From the NCBI GenBank assembly GCA_964600615.1, contig CAZRJK010000007.1, positions 13,994 to 77,993 of the forward strand: a stretch of 64,000 bases of DNA. Reading direction: 5' to 3'. The notes under the pieces were generated by a model. That model saw nothing but the letters and a program-made list of their open reading frames with translations. It ran no database searches and was not told the origin of the DNA. The stretch is from RUG11198 sp964600615 (GTDB lineage Bacteria > Bacillota_I > Bacilli_A > RF39 > UBA660). Below are positions 33,487 to 41,644 of the stretch, piece by piece; within the stretch, counting starts at the first letter, position 1, and each line of letters begins with the position of its first letter. Made by a program: the position numbers and the translations under genes.

Positions 33487-34950
33487 TATAACAATAGCAA
33501 TCATATTATTAGAACCCTTATTAATAACTTTAGTAAGCGTTTGACTAAGTTTATATCGTATATTATCAGGCATCATAGCCAGTTTTGCCTGTATTCCTTC
33601 TTGAACAATAACATCTAAACTTCGACCAAATATCTCACTTTTCCATATATCATTACTATTATCAGATTTAGTAAGATAATTAATAAGCTCTTTACTTTGA
33701 AGCTCACTACCAATAATAGGTTCAAAAGTAGATTCAACATCGACCTTTATCATATGAATAGAAGGAGCTTTAGCCTTAAGCTTAACACCATATCTAGAAC
33801 CTTGCTTAATAATCTCTGGTAATTCCAATTTCATATCAGCTAAAGAAGGAGTAGCAATGCCATAACCAGTTTGCTTAACCATTTTAAGAGCATCTTTTAT
33901 TTGATCATACTCTTCTTTAGCAATATTTAAATCCTGAAACATAGATAAAAGTTTAGCCTTAGAAGATATATCTGTACCAATTATTTCATTTAATACTTGA
34001 TTATATAAATAATTAGGTGCATCTAACTGAATAGTAACTTCACCCCTAGCCGTATCTACTTCAGATATATAAGATTTTTCCATATATTCACAATCCTTAA
34101 ATCCTAAAGTAATATTATCTATATCTCTAAGCTTATCTATTTCAATAACACTATCTCTAATTCTTTTTATATATTCTCTCTTTATTTTATTATCTTTTAA
34201 TATTGCAATCCATTCAGGAATATTAAATTTAACTTCTTCAATAGGAAATTCATATAAAGCTTCCTTAAGGATATTATACATATCTACTTCCTGCATATTA
34301 AGAACGCTAACTGGAATAACAGGCACTCCATAACTATTTCTCAAATCATTAGCAAGTCTTTCTGTTTCAGGAATCATAGGATGAACAGAATTTAAAACAA
34401 CAATAAAAGGTTTACCAATTTCCTTTAGATCATTAATAACTTGCTCCTCAGCTCTAACATATTCATTTCTAGGAATTTCTCCTATAGAACCATCAGTAGT
34501 CATAACAATACCAATAGTAGAATGCTCTTTAATTACCTTTTCTGTACCTATCTCAGCAGCTTCTACGAAAGGAATTGGATCAGAGTACCACGGTGTCATA
34601 ACCATTCTAGGACCATTTTCATCCTCATATCCCTTAGCCCCATCAATAACATAACCAACACAATCAACCATTCTAATAGCAGCTTCAAAATCATCTATCT
34701 TAATTTTAGTAGCCGTAGCAGGAACAAATTTAGGTTCAGTAGTCATAATAGTCTTACCAGCAGCAGATTGAGGAAGTTCATCCAAAGTTCTTTTTTTCTC
34801 AAATTCATCCTCTATATTAGGAATAATTAAATTTTCCATAAATTTCTTAATAAAAGTACTTTTACCTGTTCTAACAGCCCCAACTACTCCCAAGTATATG
34901 TCTCCACCACATCTTTCGGAAATATTTTTTATAACATCAATTTTATCCAT
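33484..34950 (-). CDS. spoIVA: Stage IV sporulation protein A (spore coat morphogenetic ATPase)
   Basis: 488 residues, close to Bacillus SpoIVA (492). The protein polymerises on the forespore surface with ATP and forms the coat base. Visible: P-loop GVVGAVRTGKSTFI (about 22-35), the TTEPKFVPATAT segment, DCVGYVIDGAKGYEDE, the GTTDGSIG-like TTDGSIGEIPR segment and a long C-terminal region with the conserved end. The overall pattern leaves no doubt. It is monocistronic or heads a transcript with spoVIF upstream of it. Its presence implies the organism makes spores or descends from a spore former. Confidence 0.97.
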   Translation of the reverse strand: MDKIDVIKNISERCGGDIYLGVVGAVRTGKSTFIKKFMENLIIPNIEDEFEKKRTLDELPQSAAGKTIMTTEPKFVPATATKIKIDDFEAAIRMVDCVGYVIDGAKGYEDENGPRMVMTPWYSDPIPFVEAAEIGTEKVIKEHSTIGIVMTTDGSIGEIPRNEYVRAEEQVINDLKEIGKPFIVVLNSVHPMIPETERLANDLRNSYGVPVIPVSVLNMQEVDMYNILKEALYEFPIEEVKFNIPEWIAILKDNKIKREYIKRIRDSVIEIDKLRDIDNITLGFKDCEYMEKSYISEVDTARGEVTIQLDAPNYLYNQVLNEIIGTDISSKAKLLSMFQDLNIAKEEYDQIKDALKMVKQTGYGIATPSLADMKLELPEIIKQGSRYGVKLKAKAPSIHMIKVDVESTFEPIIGSELQSKELINYLTKSDNSNDIWKSEIFGRSLDVIVQEGIQAKLAMMPDNIRYKLSQTLTKVINKGSNNMIAIVI

Positions 34951-35003
34951 AAATACCTCTCTCTCTTATTCAATTAATATTATGATTATTATTTATATTT
35001 ATT

Positions 35004-35037
35004 ATAAAAAAATCAAAATTATCATCTAATTTTGATT
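35004..35037 (-). terminator. Terminator of spoVIF
   Basis: On the minus strand AATCAAAATTA, 5-nt loop, TAATTTTGATT, then T residues; it overlaps the spoVIF stop. Confidence 0.85.
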
Positions 35038-35280
35038 ATCTACATATTTATCTATATTTTTAGGCACCTTATCATTAATAATAGCATTAACTATCTTATC
35101 TTCTTTCTCTTTAGTAACTTCTCTACCAGTAATTCTTGAAATATCATGTATTACTTCTTTAATAGTATCTTCATTTTTCATATTACCATTTTGTAATTTT
35201 TGAGCCAAAGAAAGAATAGTATCTTTATTAACATTTGTTTTCTTTTCAACCTTTTTAAAAAAACTATCCGAAAAAGCCAT
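35026..35280 (-). CDS. spoVIF: Stage VI sporulation protein F family
   Basis: 84 residues. The pattern SFFKKVEKKTNVNKDTILSL, LQNGNMKNEDTIKEVIHDIS and GREVTKEKEDKIVNAIIN matches the SpoVIF family (Bacillus YjcC) across its whole length. In Bacillus SpoVIF influences late coat gene expression in the mother cell. Its AGGAGG ribosome site lies in the 3' arm of a perfect 10-bp hairpin. It lies next to spoIVA, which suggests a small sporulation cluster. Confidence 0.85.
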   Translation of the reverse strand: MAFSDSFFKKVEKKTNVNKDTILSLAQKLQNGNMKNEDTIKEVIHDISRITGREVTKEKEDKIVNAIINDKVPKNIDKYVDNQN

Positions 35281-35287
35281 AAAAAAT

Positions 35288-35313
35288 CCTCCTACATTAT
35301 TCTATGTAGGAGG
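35288..35313 (-). promoter_or_regulatory. Hairpin that sequesters the spoVIF ribosome binding site
   Basis: On the minus strand CCTCCTACAT (35304-35313), loop AGAATA, ATGTAGGAGG (35288-35297), followed by ATTTTTT and ATG. The Shine-Dalgarno AGGAGG is within the 3' arm. The structure with its T run also looks like a terminator for the gene upstream. Confidence 0.75.
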
Positions 35314-35323
35314 AAAATAAAAT

Positions 35324-35836
35324 TTAATAATATTTTCTATTTAATTTTTTCATTTTCTTACTTACTAATTTAAATTCATCATACTCATAACTATCCAAAA
35401 GTTCATTAGATATTTTTGTAGCTTTTATGTATCTTATATCACTACTACCTAAAGCAGCACTATCCAAAACATTCTCATAAGCATTTAATTGAGGATTATT
35501 ACACTCTAAAATAAATAATTTCTCATAGAAAATAGGTAATATTTCACAATTGTCATCTAACTTAAATTTTCTATTTAATCTACTATATGCACATAAAGTA
35601 TGAACATATTCATGAATATTAATCATAGTAGTAATATCATCAACTCTCCTTGGAACACAAGGTCTAATCTCTTTCAAAATATCATTTCTATCCTTAATAT
35701 AATTACAACCTATATAGCATCTATAAAAATCCTCATTATAATAATCAAAATTATCAGAGTGATTCAAAAAATATTTATATACCTCCTCATCATATATATT
35801 ATGAGTATGTAAAAATTCAAAGAATTTATTATTCAT
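35324..35836 (-). CDS. Uncharacterised HEYVH protein, possible zinc metallopeptidase
   Basis: 170 residues. A zinc-protease-type motif INIHEYVHTL (about residues 73-82) fits HExxH, with glutamates in EILPIFYEKLFILE about 20-30 residues later as possible third ligand. There is no signal peptide or membrane segment, so it would act in the cytoplasm. I do not recognise the family. It lies between spoVIF and der; the distance to der is two bases, which points to co-transcription with der. It may belong to the sporulation set, by position only. If the motif is chance, it is an unrelated hypothetical. Confidence 0.65.
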   Translation of the reverse strand: MNNKFFEFLHTHNIYDEEVYKYFLNHSDNFDYYNEDFYRCYIGCNYIKDRNDILKEIRPCVPRRVDDITTMINIHEYVHTLCAYSRLNRKFKLDDNCEILPIFYEKLFILECNNPQLNAYENVLDSAALGSSDIRYIKATKISNELLDSYEYDEFKLVSKKMKKLNRKYY

Positions 35837-35838
35837 TA

Positions 35839-37152
35839 TTATTCACCATTTCTATTTTTAAATTGTATAACTATAGGAGTCCCCTCTAAATCAAAATTTT
35901 CCCTCAATTTATTCTCTAGATATCTCTCATAAGAGAAATGAACTAATCCTTTACTATTAACATTAAACGTAAATTTAGGTGGTTTTATACCACTTTGATT
36001 AACAAAATATATTTTTAGCCTCTTCCCCTTATATGAAGGAGGTTGATTTAACATAACAGCATCTCTTATTACATTATTAAGTAGACTAGTTTTTATCTCT
36101 TTCAAAGAATTATTATATACCTTTTCAACTTCTGGCATTAAAGTATGTATTCTTTTCTTTGTTTTAGCAGATAAAAATACAATTGGTACATAAGATAAAA
36201 ATTGAAATTCATTTCTCATTAAATCAGTAAAAGATTTAATATTATTCTTATCATTAACAGTATCCCATTTGTTTACCACCAAAACCATAGGCTTACCAGC
36301 TTCCTTAGCATAACTAGCAATATGTTTATCATGTTCAATAATACCTTCTTCAGCATTTATAACAATAACACACACATCACTTCTTTCTATAGCTTTCATA
36401 CTTCTAATCAAACTATATTTTTCAATATTTTCATATATTTTTCCTTTTTTACGCATACCAGCCGTATCAATAACAACATAGTCTTTCCCATCATATTTAA
36501 ATTCTGTATCAACAGCATCCCTTGTAGTACCAGCTATATCACTAACAATAACTTTATCTTCATTTAATAAAGCATTAACTAAACTACTCTTACCAACATT
36601 AGGTCTACCAATAATACAAAACTTAATCCTATCATCATCATATTCTACATCATTAATCTCTTTAAAATTAGAAGTAATCATCTCTAATAGATTATCAATA
36701 CCAATATTATGCTCTCCACTAACAGCAACTACTTTCTCAAAACCTAATTCATAATAATTATAAATATTATTATCTCTTTTAGTATTATCAATCTTATTAA
36801 CAGCTACAATAACATCTTTATTAGCTTTCTTTAACATATCTCTAATAACAAAATCATTTTGATTTAATTCATCTAAGCCATCTACTACAAAGATAACTAT
36901 ATCAGATTCATCTATAGCAATAGAAGCTTGTACTTTAATTTCGTCATTAAAAACATCCTTACTAACATCAATACCACCAGTATCAATCAAATGAAATTTA
37001 TAATTATTATATACAACATCACCATAAATCCTATCCCTAGTAACTCCAGGAGTATCTTCTATAATAGCAATCTTTTTACCAACTAATCTATTAAATATAG
37101 TACTCTTACCAACATTAGGCCTTCCAACTAAAGCCACTGTAGGAAGTCTCAT
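35839..37152 (-). CDS. der: Ribosome-assembly GTPase Der (EngA)
   Basis: 437 residues with two tandem G domains: GRPNVGKSTIFN (about 9-20) with DTPGVTRD and DTGG, and GRPNVGKSSLVN (about 182-193) with AGTTRDAVD and DTAGMRKKGK, then a KH-like C-terminal domain. Der takes part in 50S subunit assembly. Ribosome site AAAGGTGGTG. In Bacillus der is also near spoIVA and HU, so this whole segment is syntenic. Downstream of it on the same strand lie the HEYVH protein and spoVIF. Confidence 0.98.
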   Translation of the reverse strand: MRLPTVALVGRPNVGKSTIFNRLVGKKIAIIEDTPGVTRDRIYGDVVYNNYKFHLIDTGGIDVSKDVFNDEIKVQASIAIDESDIVIFVVDGLDELNQNDFVIRDMLKKANKDVIVAVNKIDNTKRDNNIYNYYELGFEKVVAVSGEHNIGIDNLLEMITSNFKEINDVEYDDDRIKFCIIGRPNVGKSSLVNALLNEDKVIVSDIAGTTRDAVDTEFKYDGKDYVVIDTAGMRKKGKIYENIEKYSLIRSMKAIERSDVCVIVINAEEGIIEHDKHIASYAKEAGKPMVLVVNKWDTVNDKNNIKSFTDLMRNEFQFLSYVPIVFLSAKTKKRIHTLMPEVEKVYNNSLKEIKTSLLNNVIRDAVMLNQPPSYKGKRLKIYFVNQSGIKPPKFTFNVNSKGLVHFSYERYLENKLRENFDLEGTPIVIQFKNRNGE

Positions 37153-37165
37153 AATATCACCACCT

Positions 37166-37576
37166 TTACTTTATTTTTATTCCATTATTTAAAATATCTA
37201 AAGATTCTTTATAAATAACATTACTATCTATTTCTTTTTTATAAGGAGTATAAAGTTTATTCTTAAAATAAAAAACATCATCATAATCCCAAAAACAACT
37301 TATCTCATTAAAAAAAATATAATCCATATGAAATTTGATCTTCATATCTATAACCTTATCAAAACAGTTATTATTTATCTCAATAATCATTCCAAAATTA
37401 TTATCAACATAAACATTAACATCACAAAAACCATTAATATTATATCTTCTTTTAATCTTCTTAATAATAATTTTAAATAAACAACTTAAATCATTATAAT
37501 TAAAAATATCAACATCATCAAAATTATCTTTATAAATATAAATAATAAATATATCGTTAACCTTATTAATAATCAC
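37166..37576 (-). CDS. Unrecognised protein of 136 residues
   Basis: No family recognised. It is rich in D, N, I, F and Y, with predicted mixed alpha-beta structure and no signal peptide or membrane helix. Noticeable segments are VNVYVDNNFGMIIEINNN, which looks like a beta hairpin, and a tryptophan-containing CFWDYDDVFYFKNKLY. It lies between engB and der with short gaps and so is likely in their operon. The open frame of this length in leftward-coding sequence and its position support a real gene. Confidence 0.6.
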   Translation of the reverse strand: MIINKVNDIFIIYIYKDNFDDVDIFNYNDLSCLFKIIIKKIKRRYNINGFCDVNVYVDNNFGMIIEINNNCFDKVIDMKIKFHMDYIFFNEISCFWDYDDVFYFKNKLYTPYKKEIDSNVIYKESLDILNNGIKIK

Positions 37577-37606
37577 TTAATCACCTTATGTAATTTATGT
37601 AATTAA

Positions 37607-38206
37607 TTAAATAAGGTTCTCACTATCCATAATACTATCGATTTTATCTAATATTTCCTGTCTACCAATTTTGTTAACAGTAGAAAATAAAATTAAATCA
37701 TCACTACTTTGCATATTTAAAGTATCTACAATATTTTTTTTATTTTTATCATAATTATTCTTAGAAACCTTATCGCACTTAGTAGCAACTATCGTAACAG
37801 GAATATTATAATATTTCAAATAATTATACATAAGAACATCATCTTCAGTAGGTTTATGCCTAAAATCTATAATCATAAACACATTACTAAGATTCTCTCT
37901 ATTTCTCAAATATTCCTCTATAATCATTCCAAACTTATTCTTTAAACTCTTACTTACCTTGGCAAAACCATATCCAGGAACATCCACTAAATAAAAATCC
38001 TCATTAACTAAATAAAAATTTAAAGTTTGCGTCTTTCCAGGAATAGCACTAGTCCTAGCCATGTTTTTCCTATTAACAATAGTATTAATAAAACTACTCT
38101 TACCTACATTACTTCTACCAACTAATAAAAACTCTATCTTTCCATCAGTAGGATATTGACTTTCCCTAACAGCAGAAGTCATGTATTTAACACTATTAAT
38201 TTTCAT
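37607..38206 (-). CDS. engB: Ribosome biogenesis GTPase EngB (YsxC)
   Basis: 199 residues, single G domain: P-loop GRSNVGKSSFIN (about 30-41), IPGKTQTLNFY, DVPGYG, and TKCDKVSK. EngB assists late 50S assembly. N-terminal MKINSVKYMTSAV leads into the YP segment typical of the family. A start codon with an AAGGAGAG ribosome site. It is part of a ribosome-biogenesis transcript with der. Confidence 0.96.
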   Translation of the reverse strand: MKINSVKYMTSAVRESQYPTDGKIEFLLVGRSNVGKSSFINTIVNRKNMARTSAIPGKTQTLNFYLVNEDFYLVDVPGYGFAKVSKSLKNKFGMIIEEYLRNRENLSNVFMIIDFRHKPTEDDVLMYNYLKYYNIPVTIVATKCDKVSKNNYDKNKKNIVDTLNMQSSDDLILFSTVNKIGRQEILDKIDSIMDSENLI

Positions 38207-38242
38207 AATTTCTCTCCTTAGTCAGTATATTATAACAAATAA

Positions 38243-39379
38243 TTAACTATTAAGCAAATTTTTGTTATTACCTATCTTTATCTTTAACTTATTCTCTAAT
38301 ATATTCTCTATCTCACTAGTAGTATTCTCTTTAACTAAATCAAAAAATAAATATATAAAATCCATGATCATATCTCTAATATTCTTATCTAATCCCTTAG
38401 TCTCTCTAATAATAGAAAATATTAGTTTTTTATTATTAATAATATCCAATATATCAACAACCTTAGCCTTATCAAATATTAAAAATAATTCTCTAACAAA
38501 AACCTCTTTCTCATTATCATTATATTTATCTAACCATTTAGATACAGTCTTATCCAATAACTTACTATATCCACTAAGCTTAGTAATATATAATTTATCA
38601 TCATCAAATACCCAGTTAGCCAAATTATGAGCATATAAACCTCTCTTTAAAGATTTAACTACTTTATAATCATTATTATGACAAAGAAGTAATCCCACAA
38701 CTGAATAATTAGGAATAATATAAACTAATTTCTTCTCTATATTTTTATACCTATCACTATTGTATATATCTTCCCTAAACCCAGGCCCATCATTATTATA
38801 AATTTTTATAATCTTATTCTTAACAAATATATTAGCATACATACCAGCTACCATAGCAAGATTACCACCCTTAGAATGACCACCTAATATAATTTTCTTA
38901 TTAATAAATATAAACTTATTCATATATTTCATAGCCAAACTCTGAGATAGTACCGGAAACATATAACTCATCATAAAATCTTCTTTCCAACCACTAACAA
39001 GCTGATCAGTACCCTCAAAAGAAACATATATTAAATGTTTATTTATCTCAATAGTAATAGCTCCAAACTGCTCATCATTATCCCCAACATAAGAATAATT
39101 ATATAATAATAAATCCTTATATCTCTTAGTATCCTTAATATATCTTAATACCTTAATACCTACCTTAGTAGCAGTAATATTCTTAGATTTCTTATCATAT
39201 TCCTTAAAAAAAGCTTCTCCTACTTCACCAATAGTCTTCTTATTAAAACTATTCTTACTAACAATACCCTCTAAATCAATATAACTTAAAGCAGCAAAAA
39301 CCAAATTATCAGCATCATTAAACTCTCTCTCTAAAAAAGAATAATTACCATACTTATCTATATATCTAAAAATATTCAT
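38243..39379 (-). CDS. DUF2974/Mbeg1-like lipase-fold hydrolase
   Basis: 378 residues. An alpha/beta-hydrolase with the nucleophile elbow GGHSKGGNLA (serine about residue 166) and the FEGTDQ oxyanion-side segment, as in DUF2974 (Mbeg1-like) proteins common in Firmicutes; their substrates are unknown. No signal peptide is seen, so it is cytoplasmic. The N-terminus begins MNIFRYIDKYGNYSFLEREFNDADNLVFAAL, usual for the family. It lies upstream of engB with about 36 nt between. Confidence 0.83.
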   Translation of the reverse strand: MNIFRYIDKYGNYSFLEREFNDADNLVFAALSYIDLEGIVSKNSFNKKTIGEVGEAFFKEYDKKSKNITATKVGIKVLRYIKDTKRYKDLLLYNYSYVGDNDEQFGAITIEINKHLIYVSFEGTDQLVSGWKEDFMMSYMFPVLSQSLAMKYMNKFIFINKKIILGGHSKGGNLAMVAGMYANIFVKNKIIKIYNNDGPGFREDIYNSDRYKNIEKKLVYIIPNYSVVGLLLCHNNDYKVVKSLKRGLYAHNLANWVFDDDKLYITKLSGYSKLLDKTVSKWLDKYNDNEKEVFVRELFLIFDKAKVVDILDIINNKKLIFSIIRETKGLDKNIRDMIMDFIYLFFDLVKENTTSEIENILENKLKIKIGNNKNLLNS

Positions 39380-39427
39380 ACTATCATTCCTTAAAATAAT
39401 TATATCAAATCATAATAAATATTACCA

Positions 39428-39456
39428 TAAAAAAATATCCACATAAATGTGGATAT
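39428..39456 (-). terminator. Terminator of the YugP-like peptidase gene
   Basis: On the minus strand ATATCCACAT, two-base loop, ATGTGGATAT, then TTTTTTT. Confidence 0.88.
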
Positions 39457-39461
39457 GTAAA

Positions 39462-40163
39462 CTAATTTCTTCTACTTCTACCTAATGCCATAACGAATAA
39501 TCTTAATAATTGGAATAAAGTATTAATAACAGAAGCTACATAAGTTAAAGCAGCAGCTGTAAGCATTTTACTAATACCATTTTCTGTTTCTTTATTACCA
39601 AGACTAAGAATATCTATTTGTTTTTTTGCTCTATTAGAAGCATTAAATTCAACAGGTAAAGTAACTAATTGAAATAATAATGTAGCTCCCAATAGTATTA
39701 AACCAATTATAGATAGATTAAAGAAACCAAGTAACAAACCTATCGTAATAACGAAATATCCTAATCTATCACATAAATTAACTACAGGAACTAAACTACT
39801 TCTAAATTTTAAAGGAGCATAACCTACTTTATCTTGAATAGCATGACCACATTCATGAGCTGCTACTGCCATAGCAGCTACACTAGTGCCACTATATATA
39901 TCAGTAGATAATCTAACTACTTTGTCCCTAGGATCATAATGATCAGTTAATTCTCCACTAACTTGCTCAATTCTAACTTTCTTTAAATCATTAGCATCTA
40001 ATATACGTCTAGCAACATCACAACCCTTAGTTTTACTACTATTACTAATTTTCTTATATTTAGAATAATTTCCCTTAACTAATAATTGAGCCCCCATTGT
40101 AATAGCAAAACCTATTAAAACAAAAATATAACCAGCAGCATATGACAAATCTGAACTATACAT
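39462..40163 (-). CDS. YugP-type membrane zinc metallopeptidase
   Basis: 233 residues. A membrane peptidase with an N-terminal segment (about 8-26), AVAAHECGHAIQ carrying HExxH (about 98-109), and later membrane segments. The tail of the signature NASNRAKKQIDIL matches the YugP family (neutral zinc metallopeptidase PF04298 type). Its substrates are not known. GGAGGAATATT precedes the ATG. The next gene upstream on the strand, 40181, also has an HExxH motif. Confidence 0.92.
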   Translation of the reverse strand: MYSSDLSYAAGYIFVLIGFAITMGAQLLVKGNYSKYKKISNSSKTKGCDVARRILDANDLKKVRIEQVSGELTDHYDPRDKVVRLSTDIYSGTSVAAMAVAAHECGHAIQDKVGYAPLKFRSSLVPVVNLCDRLGYFVITIGLLLGFFNLSIIGLILLGATLLFQLVTLPVEFNASNRAKKQIDILSLGNKETENGISKMLTAAALTYVASVINTLFQLLRLFVMALGRSRRN

Positions 40164-40180
40164 AATATTCCTCCAATCGT

Positions 40181-41635
40181 TTATTTTTTAATTTTTAAAT
40201 TTCCATTAATATAATCAATAGACAAATTAACAATATCATCAACAAATATTACTTCTGGTTGCCCAGCAAAATCATAAGCTAAAAAACAATCTCTATCATC
40301 ATATTTAGCATATTTCATTATTTTTTTATTAGAATTAACAAGTTGTATTATATATTCATAAACCTCTTCCTTTGATAATCCTTCTTCAAATTTTTTATCT
40401 ATCAAAGAAAATAAATACATAGCAATACCTTCAACAAAAGAAAGAGCATCACTCTCAGATTGATTATAACAACAAAACAATTCATTATCACCAATAACAA
40501 CAGTTTGATAACAATCAGACAATTTATTATCTTTCATTTTTTCAATTAAATAATCAACACCATTATTAATAAAATCAGAATAAGTACAATTATTGCTATT
40601 AATGATAAGATTAAAATAAAAATTCAATCCATCATATCCAGTTCCAAATTTACAATCTTTTTTCTTATTTAAAGCTTTACTAGCCAAAAAATCAGCCGTT
40701 GCTTCATTAAAAGAATCTCCTAATTTTCCAATATGATTTAAATCACCATTTGTATCTATAACAACATAAAAAGGATTATTTGAACAATATATTATTTTAT
40801 TTTTGTCATTAATAAATGCTGCCTGCGAACCATGACCTATTATTTCATGAAACAAAACAAAATCAAAAGTCTGATCATTAATCATATCTTTATTAATAGC
40901 AACTTTAGCATCATTACAATTAAAAGTAGCCGCTTCATAATTATTAAAATTACTTCTATCACAATATTCAATATCTAATTTTTGAATATTATAATACAAA
41001 GGATATAAATTATATTTCATATCACTATTTTTTAAATTGTTTATACCAGATAAAAGCTTTACTTCTATTTCATCAGTAATATTTTTGTTATCTTTTATAG
41101 CTTTAATTACATCATCCCAAGTAATTTCTTCGTACTTAATATAATTAGATAATTCATTAGGAGTACAAGAAACATCATAAGAACAATCTTCTAAAAAGCT
41201 TTTAGAAATTCCTAACTTATTATCCTCAGAAAGTTTACTATTATCTATACTATTAATATAATACATATCTGTATCATCAATATTAGTTGAAATTTCAATT
41301 CCATTATCACTAAAAACATCTAAAGCTCCACTTTTACCATTAGCACAACCTGACATAGATAGCATTATATTAATAGCTAAAACTAAAGGTACCAACTTCT
41401 TTCCTATTTTAACCATAGGATTTATATCAACTGTATCCCCAATACGTACAGCTTTATTATTTGATAAACTATTTTTAATAACATAATTCTTAATTTCTAA
41501 GTATTCTTCTAAAGATAGTGGTAGTAAATTATTATTCTCATCTAATATAGCATAATACCTATCTAACCTTTTATTAATTAATACACAATAGTTTTTATTC
41601 TTATAATTTATAGACCCTATTACTCTTAATTTCAT
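40181..41635 (-). CDS. Uncharacterised membrane-linked protein with HEIIGH motif
   Basis: About 484 residues. The first ~85 residues form a cytoplasmic-looking domain (MKLRVIGSINYKNKNYCVLI start), then a hydrophobic segment ending LAINIMLSMSGCANG that looks like an internal lipobox, and a large extracytoplasmic part. That part holds FVLFHEIIGHGSQAAF (HExxH) and, some 40 residues later, NEATADFLASKALN, whose glutamate could be the third zinc ligand. It is probably a membrane-bound zinc peptidase. I do not recognise the family. ATG 41635 with AGGTG is preferred over 41644. It follows cysS by a few bases. Confidence 0.7.
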   Translation of the reverse strand: MKLRVIGSINYKNKNYCVLINKRLDRYYAILDENNNLLPLSLEEYLEIKNYVIKNSLSNNKAVRIGDTVDINPMVKIGKKLVPLVLAINIMLSMSGCANGKSGALDVFSDNGIEISTNIDDTDMYYINSIDNSKLSEDNKLGISKSFLEDCSYDVSCTPNELSNYIKYEEITWDDVIKAIKDNKNITDEIEVKLLSGINNLKNSDMKYNLYPLYYNIQKLDIEYCDRSNFNNYEAATFNCNDAKVAINKDMINDQTFDFVLFHEIIGHGSQAAFINDKNKIIYCSNNPFYVVIDTNGDLNHIGKLGDSFNEATADFLASKALNKKKDCKFGTGYDGLNFYFNLIINSNNCTYSDFINNGVDYLIEKMKDNKLSDCYQTVVIGDNELFCCYNQSESDALSFVEGIAMYLFSLIDKKFEEGLSKEEVYEYIIQLVNSNKKIMKYAKYDDRDCFLAYDFAGQPEVIFVDDIVNLSIDYINGNLKIKK

Positions 41636-41644
41636 AAAAAACAC

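Noticed and set aside
39428..39456. ATATCCACAT/ATGTGGATAT as DnaA boxes
   Set aside because: The two are arms of a perfect terminator with a T tract after the peptidase gene; far from oriC.
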